NCBI GenBank assembly: GCA_021159265.1
Contig: JAGGSD010000049.1
Coordinates: 1-5,995, forward strand
Direction: 5' to 3'
Length of the DNA stretch: 5,995 nucleotides
From: Syntrophobacterales bacterium
Lineage (GTDB): Bacteria; Desulfobacterota; Syntrophia; Syntrophales; UBA6807
The notes below the pieces were generated by a model. The model was given only the letters and a program-made list of their open reading frames with translations, searched no databases and had not been told where the DNA came from. Shown one piece after another: positions 1 to 5,390 of the stretch. The first letter of the stretch is position 1, and each line of letters starts with the position of its first letter. Both the position numbers and the translations under genes were made by a program.

Positions 1-1
1 C

Positions 2-19
2 GGGAGGTTAAAACCTCCC
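2..19. repeat. short palindrome at left edge
   Basis: GGGAGGTT at 2-9 is the exact reverse complement of AACCTCCC at 12-19, leaving a two-base centre; as RNA this would be a six-pair stem with a six-base loop. It is followed by further C-rich pyrimidine runs rather than a T-tract, so a terminator for a gene left of the window is possible but weakly supported. Confidence 0.45.
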
Positions 20-61
20 CTCCCCTCATTTATTGGAACTCTTTTAACCGTGAACTGTGAA

Positions 62-159
62 CCCTGGCGCAGACCTGGCTTCCCGGTCCCATTGCGTAGA
101 AACTCCGGGCGCAGCATTCAGTGCGATTGTGCGGGGATGCGCATCAAGTCGCGCCAGGG
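62..159. repeat. GC-rich block with perfect 9-bp terminal inverted repeats
   Basis: CCCTGGCGC at 62-70 is perfectly inverted as GCGCCAGGG at 151-159, and the match continues imperfectly inward as GAC with one bulged base. The 98-base block is clearly richer in G and C than its flanks. The inner part has further self-complementary pieces, for example GCGCAGCAT against ATGCGC, so it could fold as a branched hairpin. It could be a small non-autonomous element, a dispersed intergenic repeat or a structured RNA segment. No flanking target-site duplication is evident, and I do not recognise the family. Confidence 0.45.
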
Positions 160-256
160 CAGGCTTGAACCTGTCAACCTGAGTAGTTACCTATATTCAA
201 TGTCATTGATTTAAGCGATTTTATTATTAATCACGCCGTAGAGCACAAAGCATTTT

Positions 257-289
257 TTCTTTACCTTCGTGTTCTTCGTGGTAGAAAGA
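257..289. repeat. tandem CTTCGTG repeat inside an imperfect hairpin
   Basis: CTTCGTG occurs at 265-271 and 274-280, a nine-base period. The flanks TCTTT-ACC (258-265) and GGT-AG-AAAGA (280-289) are complementary apart from a two-base bulge, so the repeat would sit in the loop. From memory, similar CACGAAGAACACGAAGG strings recur between genes in many environmental bacterial genomes; that is recollection, not a search result. Confidence 0.45.
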
Positions 290-319
290 TATCACAGTAA
301 GCGCCAAGGCATTCTGGAG

Positions 320-1540
320 TCAACGACTTTGGGAAATTTCCGCTTTTCTCTCCTTACATAATTTCTTAATCCGATCCAGGATTTTGTCGGCAACCCTTTT
401 TTTATTCATGATGGGTAACTTTCTCACATCTCCCGATCTATCAATAATCCTTACACTATTCGTATCATACTGAAACCCGGCGCCGGGTCTGGTCAGGTCA
501 TTTGCCACGATAAGATCCATATTTTTTGAAACCATTTTATCATAGGCATTCTTAAGGAGGTTATCCGTCTCCATGGCAAAGCCGACCAGTATGCGATTCC
601 CCTTCTTTTTACCAACTTCAGAAATGATATCAGGATTCTTCTCAAGAGAAACATTGAAAGGACTATCCTTCTTTTTTATTTTTGAATCAGAAAGGACAGA
701 AGGACGATAATCCGCCACAGCCGCCACTTTAATAATTACCGTTGATTCTTCCAGGTATTCCATTACAGCGTTCCTCATCTCCATGGCAGTCGAGACTTGT
801 ATAAATCTCACACCCGGGGGCACGGGCAGTAAGGTAGGCCCACTTACTAATATAACATCTGCTCCTCGTCTCTTAGCCATTATCGCAAATGAATACCCCA
901 TCTTACCCGATGAATAATTTGATATGAATCTTATGGGATCAAAGGGTTCCCTTGTAGGACCTGCTGTTATCAATATTGTCTCTTCCGCTAAATCTTTTTC
1001 TGTCAGAATTGTCATAACTTCTTCTAAAATATCTTCAAGAGGAGGAAGCCTTCCTGAACCTTCTGTTTTACAGGCTAATTCACCATAACCCGCTTTCATT
1101 ACGAAATAACCTGCAGAAGAAAGTTTTTCAATATTTGTCATGACAATTTCATTCGTATACATATTTGTATTCATGGCAGGGCAAATCAGCACCGGCGCCT
1201 TCGTAGCCATAACAAAGGTTGAAAGTAAATCATCTGCAATTCCGGATGCAATTTTTCCAATGATATTCGCTGTTGCAGGAGCAATCACAACAATATCTGC
1301 AGCATTCGCCAAAGAAATATGTTCTATCTCACAATCTCCGGTTAAAGAAAATGTATCAGTATAAACGGGGTTCCCTGTAAGTGTCTGGAGAGTCAAAGGC
1401 GTTATAAATTTCGTCGCATTTTCTGTCATAACAACCCTTACATCGGCACCTTGCTTTATGAGCAGTCTAGTAAGCTCTGCCTGTTTATAAGCAGCAATAC
1501 CACCCGTTATCCCCAGAACAATCTTTTTACCTTTCAACAT
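320..1540 (-). CDS. coaBC: bifunctional phosphopantothenoylcysteine decarboxylase / phosphopantothenate-cysteine ligase
   Basis: This cytoplasmic enzyme performs two successive steps of coenzyme A synthesis: it ligates cysteine to 4'-phosphopantothenate, then decarboxylates the product to 4'-phosphopantetheine using FMN. The 406 residues match the usual length of the fused protein. The N-terminal CoaC flavoprotein half (about 1-180) shows GITGGIAAYK at 10-19, the catalytic His74 in EHISL, PAMNTNMY at 121-128 with Asn124, and the flap cysteine Cys157 with Arg164. The C-terminal CoaB half (about 186-395) shows TAGPTREPFDPIRFISNYSSG (from 192), AVADYRP, KIKK (287-290) and IVANDLTRPGAGF. Small departures from the common motifs are Tyr for Trp at the end of PAMNxxMW and Lys after the flap Cys, where Gly is usual; neither removes a known catalytic residue. 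The ATG at 1540 has an AAGGA 10 bases upstream. The gene lies 42 bases after the LysE-type gene, probably in the same transcript. Identification is firm. Confidence 0.97.
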   Translation of the reverse strand: MLKGKKIVLGITGGIAAYKQAELTRLLIKQGADVRVVMTENATKFITPLTLQTLTGNPVYTDTFSLTGDCEIEHISLANAADIVVIAPATANIIGKIASGIADDLLSTFVMATKAPVLICPAMNTNMYTNEIVMTNIEKLSSAGYFVMKAGYGELACKTEGSGRLPPLEDILEEVMTILTEKDLAEETILITAGPTREPFDPIRFISNYSSGKMGYSFAIMAKRRGADVILVSGPTLLPVPPGVRFIQVSTAMEMRNAVMEYLEESTVIIKVAAVADYRPSVLSDSKIKKKDSPFNVSLEKNPDIISEVGKKKGNRILVGFAMETDNLLKNAYDKMVSKNMDLIVANDLTRPGAGFQYDTNSVRIIDRSGDVRKLPIMNKKRVADKILDRIKKLCKERKAEISQSR

Positions 1541-1582
1541 TGATTATACTTTCCTTTTTAACAAATGATAATCACAATCGGA

Positions 1583-2227
1583 CTATCCTGCGAAGTCTGT
1601 AAGTTGCCTGATTCCCCATACACTAAAAGTTATACCAAAAAAAATAAGCATAGATGCGCAAGCGCCTACGATTCCCCTATATGTTCTACCGCTTAAAGAG
1701 CTTTTCCCCCGTGAAACCAAAAAAGATACCATGCTATACCATGAAAGATCCGCCAGGATATGGCCTAAAAAAAAGATTGATATTCCAATCAAACCAAACT
1801 TCATCGATATAACAACATAACCCAGCCCAATTGTTGCCCACCATATTATCCAATAGGGATTTGACAGACTCATCAGAATACCGGCGAATACAAGACCACC
1901 CCAGACATCATGTTCCCTGTGAAATTCCATTGTCACACACTTAATATCCTTCATCATACGAAATGACATCCACAATAAATAAAATCCTCCCAGCATACCG
2001 ATAATACCAAGGAATATCGTATTATTTATGAAATTAGCGAATCCGACGACCAATAACGCAATCAGCCCTATTTCGAGCAAACCGTGACCAAGCACAATCA
2101 TTGGCCCTGCCCAAAAATTTCTCTTCATACTTTCAGAAATCGTGGCGGACAGCACCGGCCCCGGAACTACTGCCCCTGAGAACGCTATAGCAAAAGATGA
2201 CATGAATATACCGGTTAAATTATCCAA
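1583..2227 (-). CDS. LysE/RhtB-family small-solute exporter
   Basis: This is an inner-membrane protein of the LysE/RhtB superfamily, whose members export amino acids or related small molecules; the substrate cannot be told from sequence. Counting from the start chosen here (214 aa), about six hydrophobic segments lie near 7-27, 42-65, 70-90, 112-137, 144-167 and 186-206. The family's Pro-Gly-Pro follows the first segment (22-24, in SGAVVPGPV) and the conserved Asn-Pro lies in SNPYWIIWW (123-124). Start choice: the frame stays open to a TTG at 2266, but a strong minus-strand promoter has its -10 box at 2270-2275, so transcription should begin near 2263, downstream of that TTG. The TTG at 2227 has AAGGG (2238-2234) six bases upstream and fits both the promoter and the family N-terminus. 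An ATG at 2203 is the other option but has no visible ribosome site. The gene is divergent from the M23 gene and leads into coaBC. Family assignment is firm; start is moderately sure. Confidence 0.9.
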   Translation of the reverse strand: MDNLTGIFMSSFAIAFSGAVVPGPVLSATISESMKRNFWAGPMIVLGHGLLEIGLIALLVVGFANFINNTIFLGIIGMLGGFYLLWMSFRMMKDIKCVTMEFHREHDVWGGLVFAGILMSLSNPYWIIWWATIGLGYVVISMKFGLIGISIFFLGHILADLSWYSMVSFLVSRGKSSLSGRTYRGIVGACASMLIFFGITFSVWGIRQLTDFAG

Positions 2228-2269
2228 AGAAAACCCTTGAAAAATATTATTAAAATATGTGCTCAAAGA

Positions 2270-2298
2270 AATATAACAGGTCTCATAAATGAGGTCAA
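2270..2298 (-). promoter_or_regulatory. sigma-70-type promoter for the LysE-family gene and coaBC
   Basis: On the minus strand TTGACC (2298-2293) is followed after exactly 17 bases by TATATT (2275-2270), a near-consensus housekeeping promoter. The expected transcription start near 2263 gives a leader of about 36 bases to the TTG start at 2227. This is the only clear promoter seen ahead of the exporter-coaBC pair. Confidence 0.7.
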
Positions 2299-2329
2299 TA
2301 ATTTATACTTAAGCACACCGGTTTCATTC

Positions 2330-2358
2330 TTGCAATTTAAAATCTCACCCGGTATACT
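2330..2358 (+). promoter_or_regulatory. sigma-70-type promoter for the M23 peptidase gene
   Basis: TTGCAA (2330-2335) and TATACT (2353-2358) are separated by 17 bases. Transcription would start near 2365, giving a leader of about 29 bases that carries the GGAG ribosome site at 2381-2384. The -35 boxes of this promoter and the divergent one lie about 31 bases apart, so a regulator bound between them could affect both; no operator sequence was recognised. Confidence 0.7.
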
Positions 2359-2393
2359 CGCCGGATTGAAATTTATCAGTGGAGAAACAGCCT

Positions 2394-3788
2394 ATGAACA
2401 AGTTTTTGAAATATATGAGTATATTTACAGCATTAGTATTAGTGAGCGGCGGAATATGGTTTTTCTTAACTTACTACGAGGGAGAAAAACCAGTAATTGT
2501 AATAAGTGAAGCATTAGACTTAATAGGACAGGAAAAAACCCTGGATATTACCTGCACAGACAAGAAATGCGGATTAAGACATATTAAGGTGACAATTACC
2601 CAGGATGGTAAACAGCATATCCTCGATACTGTTGATTTCAGTCAGAGAAGAATAGCCGAACACACCATGACTATTGAAATAAACTCAAGAAAACTTGATC
2701 TTCACGACGGAAAAGCCACATTGGACATCCTGGCAGTAGATTATTCCCTCCGAAAAAATAAGAACATTATGAACTTGAATGTGACCATAGACACGATCCC
2801 TCCTCAAATATATCCGGTAAGCTCCTCTCATAACATCAATCCGGGGGGTTCATGCACCACAGTTTACAAAATACCTGAGAAAATCTCAACAACCTCTGTC
2901 TATGTTAATGGCGATCACTTCCCTGCATACCCTGTCAAACTCTCAGGCAAATTATACTATATTTGCTACTTCGCAATTCCTACTAATGCCACAAATAAAA
3001 ATATCAAACTTGGTATTATGGCCCGGGACAAGGCTGGAAATATATCCACGATCAGCATACCATTTCATATCAGGAAAAAAACATTTCGAAAAGATAACAT
3101 TCACATCAGCCAGAATTTCCTGGAAAGAAAAATCCCGGAGTTCCGGAAGATGAACGATGAATTGAAGGGGGGTACGCTATTAGAATCCTTTATCTATATA
3201 AATGAAAAATTAAGAGCAGACAACTTTGAAACCATTCAATCCGTCTGTAAAAAAACAGAGGTAAAACAACTCTGGCATGGAGCCTTTCTCAGGATGAAAA
3301 ATGCCGCCACTATGGCCAAGTTCGGGGACAGGAGGACATATTATTACAAGGGTAAAAAGATAAGCAAAAGTATTCATATGGGGGTTGATCTCGCCTCCAC
3401 AAAGAATGCTCTCATTGAAGCATCCAACAGTGGTACCGTTGTTTTTTGCGGTTATCTGGGAATTTACGGAAATGCTATTATTATCGATCACGGCCTGGGG
3501 TTGTTCAGTTTTTATGCTCATCTTGGAATGATAAATGTCAAAAAGGGCCAACCGGTTGAAAAGGGAGAACCAATCGGGCAAAGCGACACGACGGGTCTCG
3601 CAGGTGGTGACCACCTCCATTTCGGTATTTTCGTCGGAAACAGATTTGCCGATCCTCAGGAATGGTGGGACCCGCACTGGATAAGAGATAACGTTGAAAG
3701 GAAAAAGGAACGAGGATCAAGGATCAAGGTTAAAGGTACAAGGTACAAGGTACAAGGATTAAGACACTGCTTGACCCTAATTCCTTAA
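2394..3788 (+). CDS. membrane-anchored M23-family zinc metallopeptidase with Ig-like domains
   Basis: This is a probable periplasmic peptidoglycan endopeptidase of the M23 (LytM/lysostaphin) family, anchored in the inner membrane by a segment at about residues 8-27. No lipobox and no clear cleavage site are seen. Residues 33-133 and 136-227 look like two beta-rich Ig-like domains; the second ends with the typical DKAGN, and the first carries a close Cys54/Cys59 pair. After a helical linker (about 235-300) comes the M23 domain with all metal and catalytic residues: His328 and Asp332 in HMGVD, His376 in YAHLG, and His407/His409 in HLHFG. The enzyme should therefore be active. The ATG at 2394 has GGAG nine bases upstream; the in-frame GTG at 2379 overlaps that site and is less likely. 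The family-like protein ends near WWDPHWIRDN; the remaining basic tail of some 30 residues is mostly encoded by a seven-base repeat array. It could cleave cross-links during growth or division; the exact role is unknown. Confidence 0.93.
   Translation: MNKFLKYMSIFTALVLVSGGIWFFLTYYEGEKPVIVISEALDLIGQEKTLDITCTDKKCGLRHIKVTITQDGKQHILDTVDFSQRRIAEHTMTIEINSRKLDLHDGKATLDILAVDYSLRKNKNIMNLNVTIDTIPPQIYPVSSSHNINPGGSCTTVYKIPEKISTTSVYVNGDHFPAYPVKLSGKLYYICYFAIPTNATNKNIKLGIMARDKAGNISTISIPFHIRKKTFRKDNIHISQNFLERKIPEFRKMNDELKGGTLLESFIYINEKLRADNFETIQSVCKKTEVKQLWHGAFLRMKNAATMAKFGDRRTYYYKGKKISKSIHMGVDLASTKNALIEASNSGTVVFCGYLGIYGNAIIIDHGLGLFSFYAHLGMINVKKGQPVEKGEPIGQSDTTGLAGGDHLHFGIFVGNRFADPQEWWDPHWIRDNVERKKERGSRIKVKGTRYKVQGLRHCLTLIP
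3698..3760 (+). repeat. array of nine AAGGNNN heptamers (left arm)
   Basis: Nine consecutive seven-base units each begin AAGG (one begins GAGG) and end in three variable bases; the three units at 3733-3753 are identical AAGGTAC. The array lies inside the 3' end of the M23 gene and encodes much of its last 30 residues. Bases 3712-3756 pair as an inverted repeat with 3849-3893, matching at 40 of 45 positions by hand alignment. Confidence 0.85.
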
Positions 3789-3803
3789 TCTTTTGTCCCT
3801 GGT

Positions 3804-3838
3804 TTAATTCAAAATTAAACATTCAAAATTCAAAATTG
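3804..3838 (+). repeat. array of five AAAATTC-like heptamers with hairpin
   Basis: Five consecutive seven-base units (TTAATTC, AAAATTA, AACATTC, AAAATTC, AAAATTG) lie between the two larger AAGGNNN arrays. Within them GTTTAATT (3802-3809) is the exact inverse of AATTAAAC (3813-3820) around a three-base loop. This AT-rich hairpin is in the convergent intergenic gap and could help termination, but it lacks a GC-rich stem. Confidence 0.65.
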
Positions 3839-3851
3839 TCTTTATATTCTT

Positions 3852-3914
3852 GCACCTTGCACCTTGCACCTTTAACCTTGTTCCTTGATCCTTGTCCCTT
3901 TATCCTTTGACCTT
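3852..3914 (-). repeat. array of nine AAGGNNN heptamers (right arm)
   Basis: Read on the minus strand, nine consecutive seven-base units all begin AAGG. The variable triplets in order from 3914 are TCA, ATA, GAC, ATC, AAC, TTA, TGC, TGC, TGC. The first two units encode the last residues and stop codon of rapZ (Lys-Val-Lys-Gly-stop); the rest are intergenic. The array is the inverted partner of 3698-3760, with a loop of 92 bases between the best-paired parts. The long stem could act as a two-way transcription barrier between the convergent genes, which is inference. Confidence 0.85.
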
Positions 3915-4772
3915 GTTTATATCCCTGTGTTGCAAATTTACCTGATAACCTCTCTCTTCAAAATGTTGGCCTAATTGATTGATGATAACTACAGACCTAT
4001 GCTTTCCCCCGGTACATCCGATAGCGATATTGAGATATGTTTTTCCCTCTTTTTCAAAAAGGGGGGTTAAAAAAGAGACCAGATTGAATAACACATCGAG
4101 GAATTGCTTGCTCTCATCACATCCCAGCACATAATCTTCAACTTTTCTATCATTGCCATTAAGATCACTTAGATCCTTTACGAAGTATGGATTCGGAAGA
4201 AATCTCACATCCAGCACAATATCTGCATCATGAGGTAATCCATACCGATATCCAAACGACGTTAAATTGACAACAAGCCTTTTACCGGAAAATGGTAAAA
4301 GATAGTATCTCTGGATAAGTTCCTTTAATTCATGAACATTAAAGAGGGTTGTATCAATAACATTATCAGCCATCTGCTTCAAATCGGTTAACTTCTCTCG
4401 TTCGAGTTGAATGCTCTCAAGGACTGTCCGTTTCTGCGAAAGAGGATGAGTCCTCCTTGTTTCACTGAACCTGTGCAAAAGAGAATCGTCACTCGCTTCA
4501 AGAAATAATATTTCAATATGATACCCCTCTGACTTTAAACCCAAAATAATCTCCGTATGTTTCTCGAGAAAATACTTTCCTCTAATATCCATAACGAGAG
4601 CTATCTTCGAAATTTCGCTTGCCGTTCCAGATTGTATTTCTAAAAACTTTGGCAAAAGGACAACGGGTAAGTTATCAACACAAAAGAACCCTATATCTTC
4701 AAGGGCTCGAAGCGCTGTGCTTTTCCCCGAGCCTGAAAGTCCGGTGATAATAGTTATGCGGATGTTTTTCAT
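3900..4772 (-). CDS. rapZ: RapZ/YvcJ-family P-loop nucleotide-binding RNase adapter protein
   Basis: RapZ is a cytoplasmic P-loop protein. In E. coli it delivers the small RNA GlmZ to RNase E and so controls glucosamine-6-phosphate synthase; in other phyla its RNA target is often unknown, so only the family role should be assumed here. The 290 residues fit the family length. Seen motifs are Walker A GLSGSGKST (11-19), FCVDNLP (30-36), the Walker-B-like VMDIRG (60-65), RRTHPL (106-111), SFGYRYGLP (172-180), DVRFLPNP (188-195), GCTGGKHRSV (252-261) and HRD (282-284). The C-terminal half is the part that binds RNA and the amino-sugar phosphate in E. coli. The ATG at 4772 follows an AGAAGGA site. 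It is the last gene of the hpf-ptsN-rapZ run, 130 bases after ptsN across a hairpin repeat. The last four residues come from a heptamer repeat array. Identification is firm; the regulatory target is not known. Confidence 0.97.
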   Translation of the reverse strand: MKNIRITIITGLSGSGKSTALRALEDIGFFCVDNLPVVLLPKFLEIQSGTASEISKIALVMDIRGKYFLEKHTEIILGLKSEGYHIEILFLEASDDSLLHRFSETRRTHPLSQKRTVLESIQLEREKLTDLKQMADNVIDTTLFNVHELKELIQRYYLLPFSGKRLVVNLTSFGYRYGLPHDADIVLDVRFLPNPYFVKDLSDLNGNDRKVEDYVLGCDESKQFLDVLFNLVSFLTPLFEKEGKTYLNIAIGCTGGKHRSVVIINQLGQHFEERGYQVNLQHRDINKVKG

Positions 4773-4789
4773 ATTGGTCCTTCTCCAAT
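4773..4789 (-). promoter_or_regulatory. rapZ ribosome-binding site framed by a short inverted repeat
   Basis: The bases just before the rapZ ATG read ATTGG, then AGAAGGA, then CCAAT. The outer five-base arms (4785-4789 and 4773-4777) are perfectly complementary, so the Shine-Dalgarno-like AGAAGGA would be shown in a seven-base loop. The five-pair stem is short and may be chance. Confidence 0.4.
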
Positions 4790-4834
4790 TTAGTTAGAGA
4801 AGATGGGTTAAGGATTTGTTTTCTGAAGGCTTTA

Positions 4835-4864
4835 CCTGTCTGCGTGCGGACACGCACAGGCAGG
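4835..4864. repeat. hairpin repeat between ptsN and rapZ
   Basis: CCTGTCTGCGTG (4835-4846) and CACGCACAGGCAGG (4851-4864) pair around a CGGA loop, with one G-T pair and a two-base bulge; a further CAGA extends the CAGG repeat on the right. It lies in the 130-base gap inside an otherwise tight operon. With no T-tract on either side it is not a typical terminator. It may be a dispersed intergenic hairpin repeat, or a processing or attenuation site that sets rapZ below ptsN expression. Confidence 0.6.
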
Positions 4865-4902
4865 CAGAGAGATTGCGGAAAAACGCCCTTTCTGGATGGG
4901 AA

Positions 4903-5376
4903 CTAGATACATGTTCTGTTCTTTTGATCTATTAAAGAATATATTTCATCCGATGTTTGCATTTTCATGAGATCGTTTCTAAAAGTTTCTTCTTTCAGCA
5001 TCCGGGAAATCTTTGCGAGGGCTTTCAAATGTTGACCTGCTGAGTTTTCGGGAGCCATCAGCAAGAAAAAAATATGAACAGGCTTTCCATCCAGGGAATC
5101 AAATTCGATACCTTCCTTTGATCTCCCGAAAGAAACAATGAGATTTTCAAGGCCTGGCAGCTTACCATGAGGTATAGCTATCCCATCGCCTATGCCCGTA
5201 CTCCCGAGCTTTTCCCTTTCTAGCAATACCTTAACCATGGAATCAGTGTCTATATTAAAATTCCCCTGCAAAAAAACTTCTGATAATTCAAAGAGAACTT
5301 CCCTCTTTGTCTTTGATTTTAATTCTTCGATGATGAATTCTTTTTTTAACATATCTGTGATATTCACAATTATCAT
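4903..5376 (-). CDS. ptsN: PTS EIIA-Ntr family phosphocarrier protein
   Basis: This is a cytoplasmic EIIA protein of the mannitol/fructose fold, the last phosphate acceptor of the nitrogen-related PTS (EI-Ntr to NPr to EIIA-Ntr). It is regulatory rather than sugar-transporting; in proteobacteria its phosphorylation state affects potassium transport, stress responses and nitrogen or carbon balance. The 157 residues match the family. His70 in the motif GIGDGIAIPHGKLPG (61-75) is the expected phosphorylation site. Also typical are the N-terminal ITDMLKKEFIIEELKSKTK, LLEREKLGSTGIG, and FFLLMAPE followed by HLKALAKISRML. The ATG at 5376 has a GGGGAG-type site directly ahead and begins 14 bases after the hpf stop, so the two genes are surely cotranscribed. 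No EI-Ntr or NPr gene is in this window, so the phosphate donor must be encoded elsewhere. An ATG at residue 9 is less likely because it would cut into the conserved start. Confidence 0.95.
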   Translation of the reverse strand: MIIVNITDMLKKEFIIEELKSKTKREVLFELSEVFLQGNFNIDTDSMVKVLLEREKLGSTGIGDGIAIPHGKLPGLENLIVSFGRSKEGIEFDSLDGKPVHIFFLLMAPENSAGQHLKALAKISRMLKEETFRNDLMKMQTSDEIYSLIDQKNRTCI

Positions 5377-5390
5377 TCTCCCCCCGAGTT

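Larger units (their letters stand above)
1..319. other. gene-free intergenic patchwork downstream of coaBC
   Basis: I see no convincing gene here. From left to right it holds a short palindrome (2-19), three seven-base units ending in AAC plus C or T (43-63), a GC-rich block bounded by a 9-bp inverted repeat (62-159), an eight-base direct repeat (AACCTGTC then AACCTGAG, about 168-183), an AT-rich stretch, and a tandem CTTCGTG repeat (265-280). Short frames can be read through the GC-rich block on the minus strand, but they have no start site and no recognisable product. The piecemeal make-up suggests accumulated dispersed repeats rather than a decayed gene. No rho-independent terminator with a clear T-tract was found after the coaBC stop. 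Confidence 0.6.

Noticed and set aside
60..195. Minus-strand frame through the GC-rich block as a gene remnant
   Set aside because: It stays open for roughly 45 codons but has no start site or known motif; GC-rich DNA has few stops by chance.
1140..1364. Open frame of 74 codons on the plus strand
   Set aside because: It is entirely antisense to the conserved CoaC half of coaBC and has no recognisable product.
1543..1571. TATAAT just before the coaBC start as a separate promoter
   Set aside because: The box lies so close to the ATG that transcription would begin inside the gene, and the -35 region is poor.
2237..2509. Open frame of 90 codons on the plus strand
   Set aside because: It runs from the exporter's 5' end through both promoters and into the M23 gene in another frame; no family features.
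2902..3153. Open frame of 83 codons on the plus strand
   Set aside because: It is a shifted-frame shadow inside the Ig-like part of the M23 gene.
3210..3720. Two minus-strand frames (155 and 60 codons)
   Set aside because: Both are antisense to the catalytic M23 domain, which has all its metal ligands in the plus-strand frame.
3698..3914. CRISPR array
   Set aside because: The units are seven bases with no spacers of CRISPR length and no cas genes nearby.
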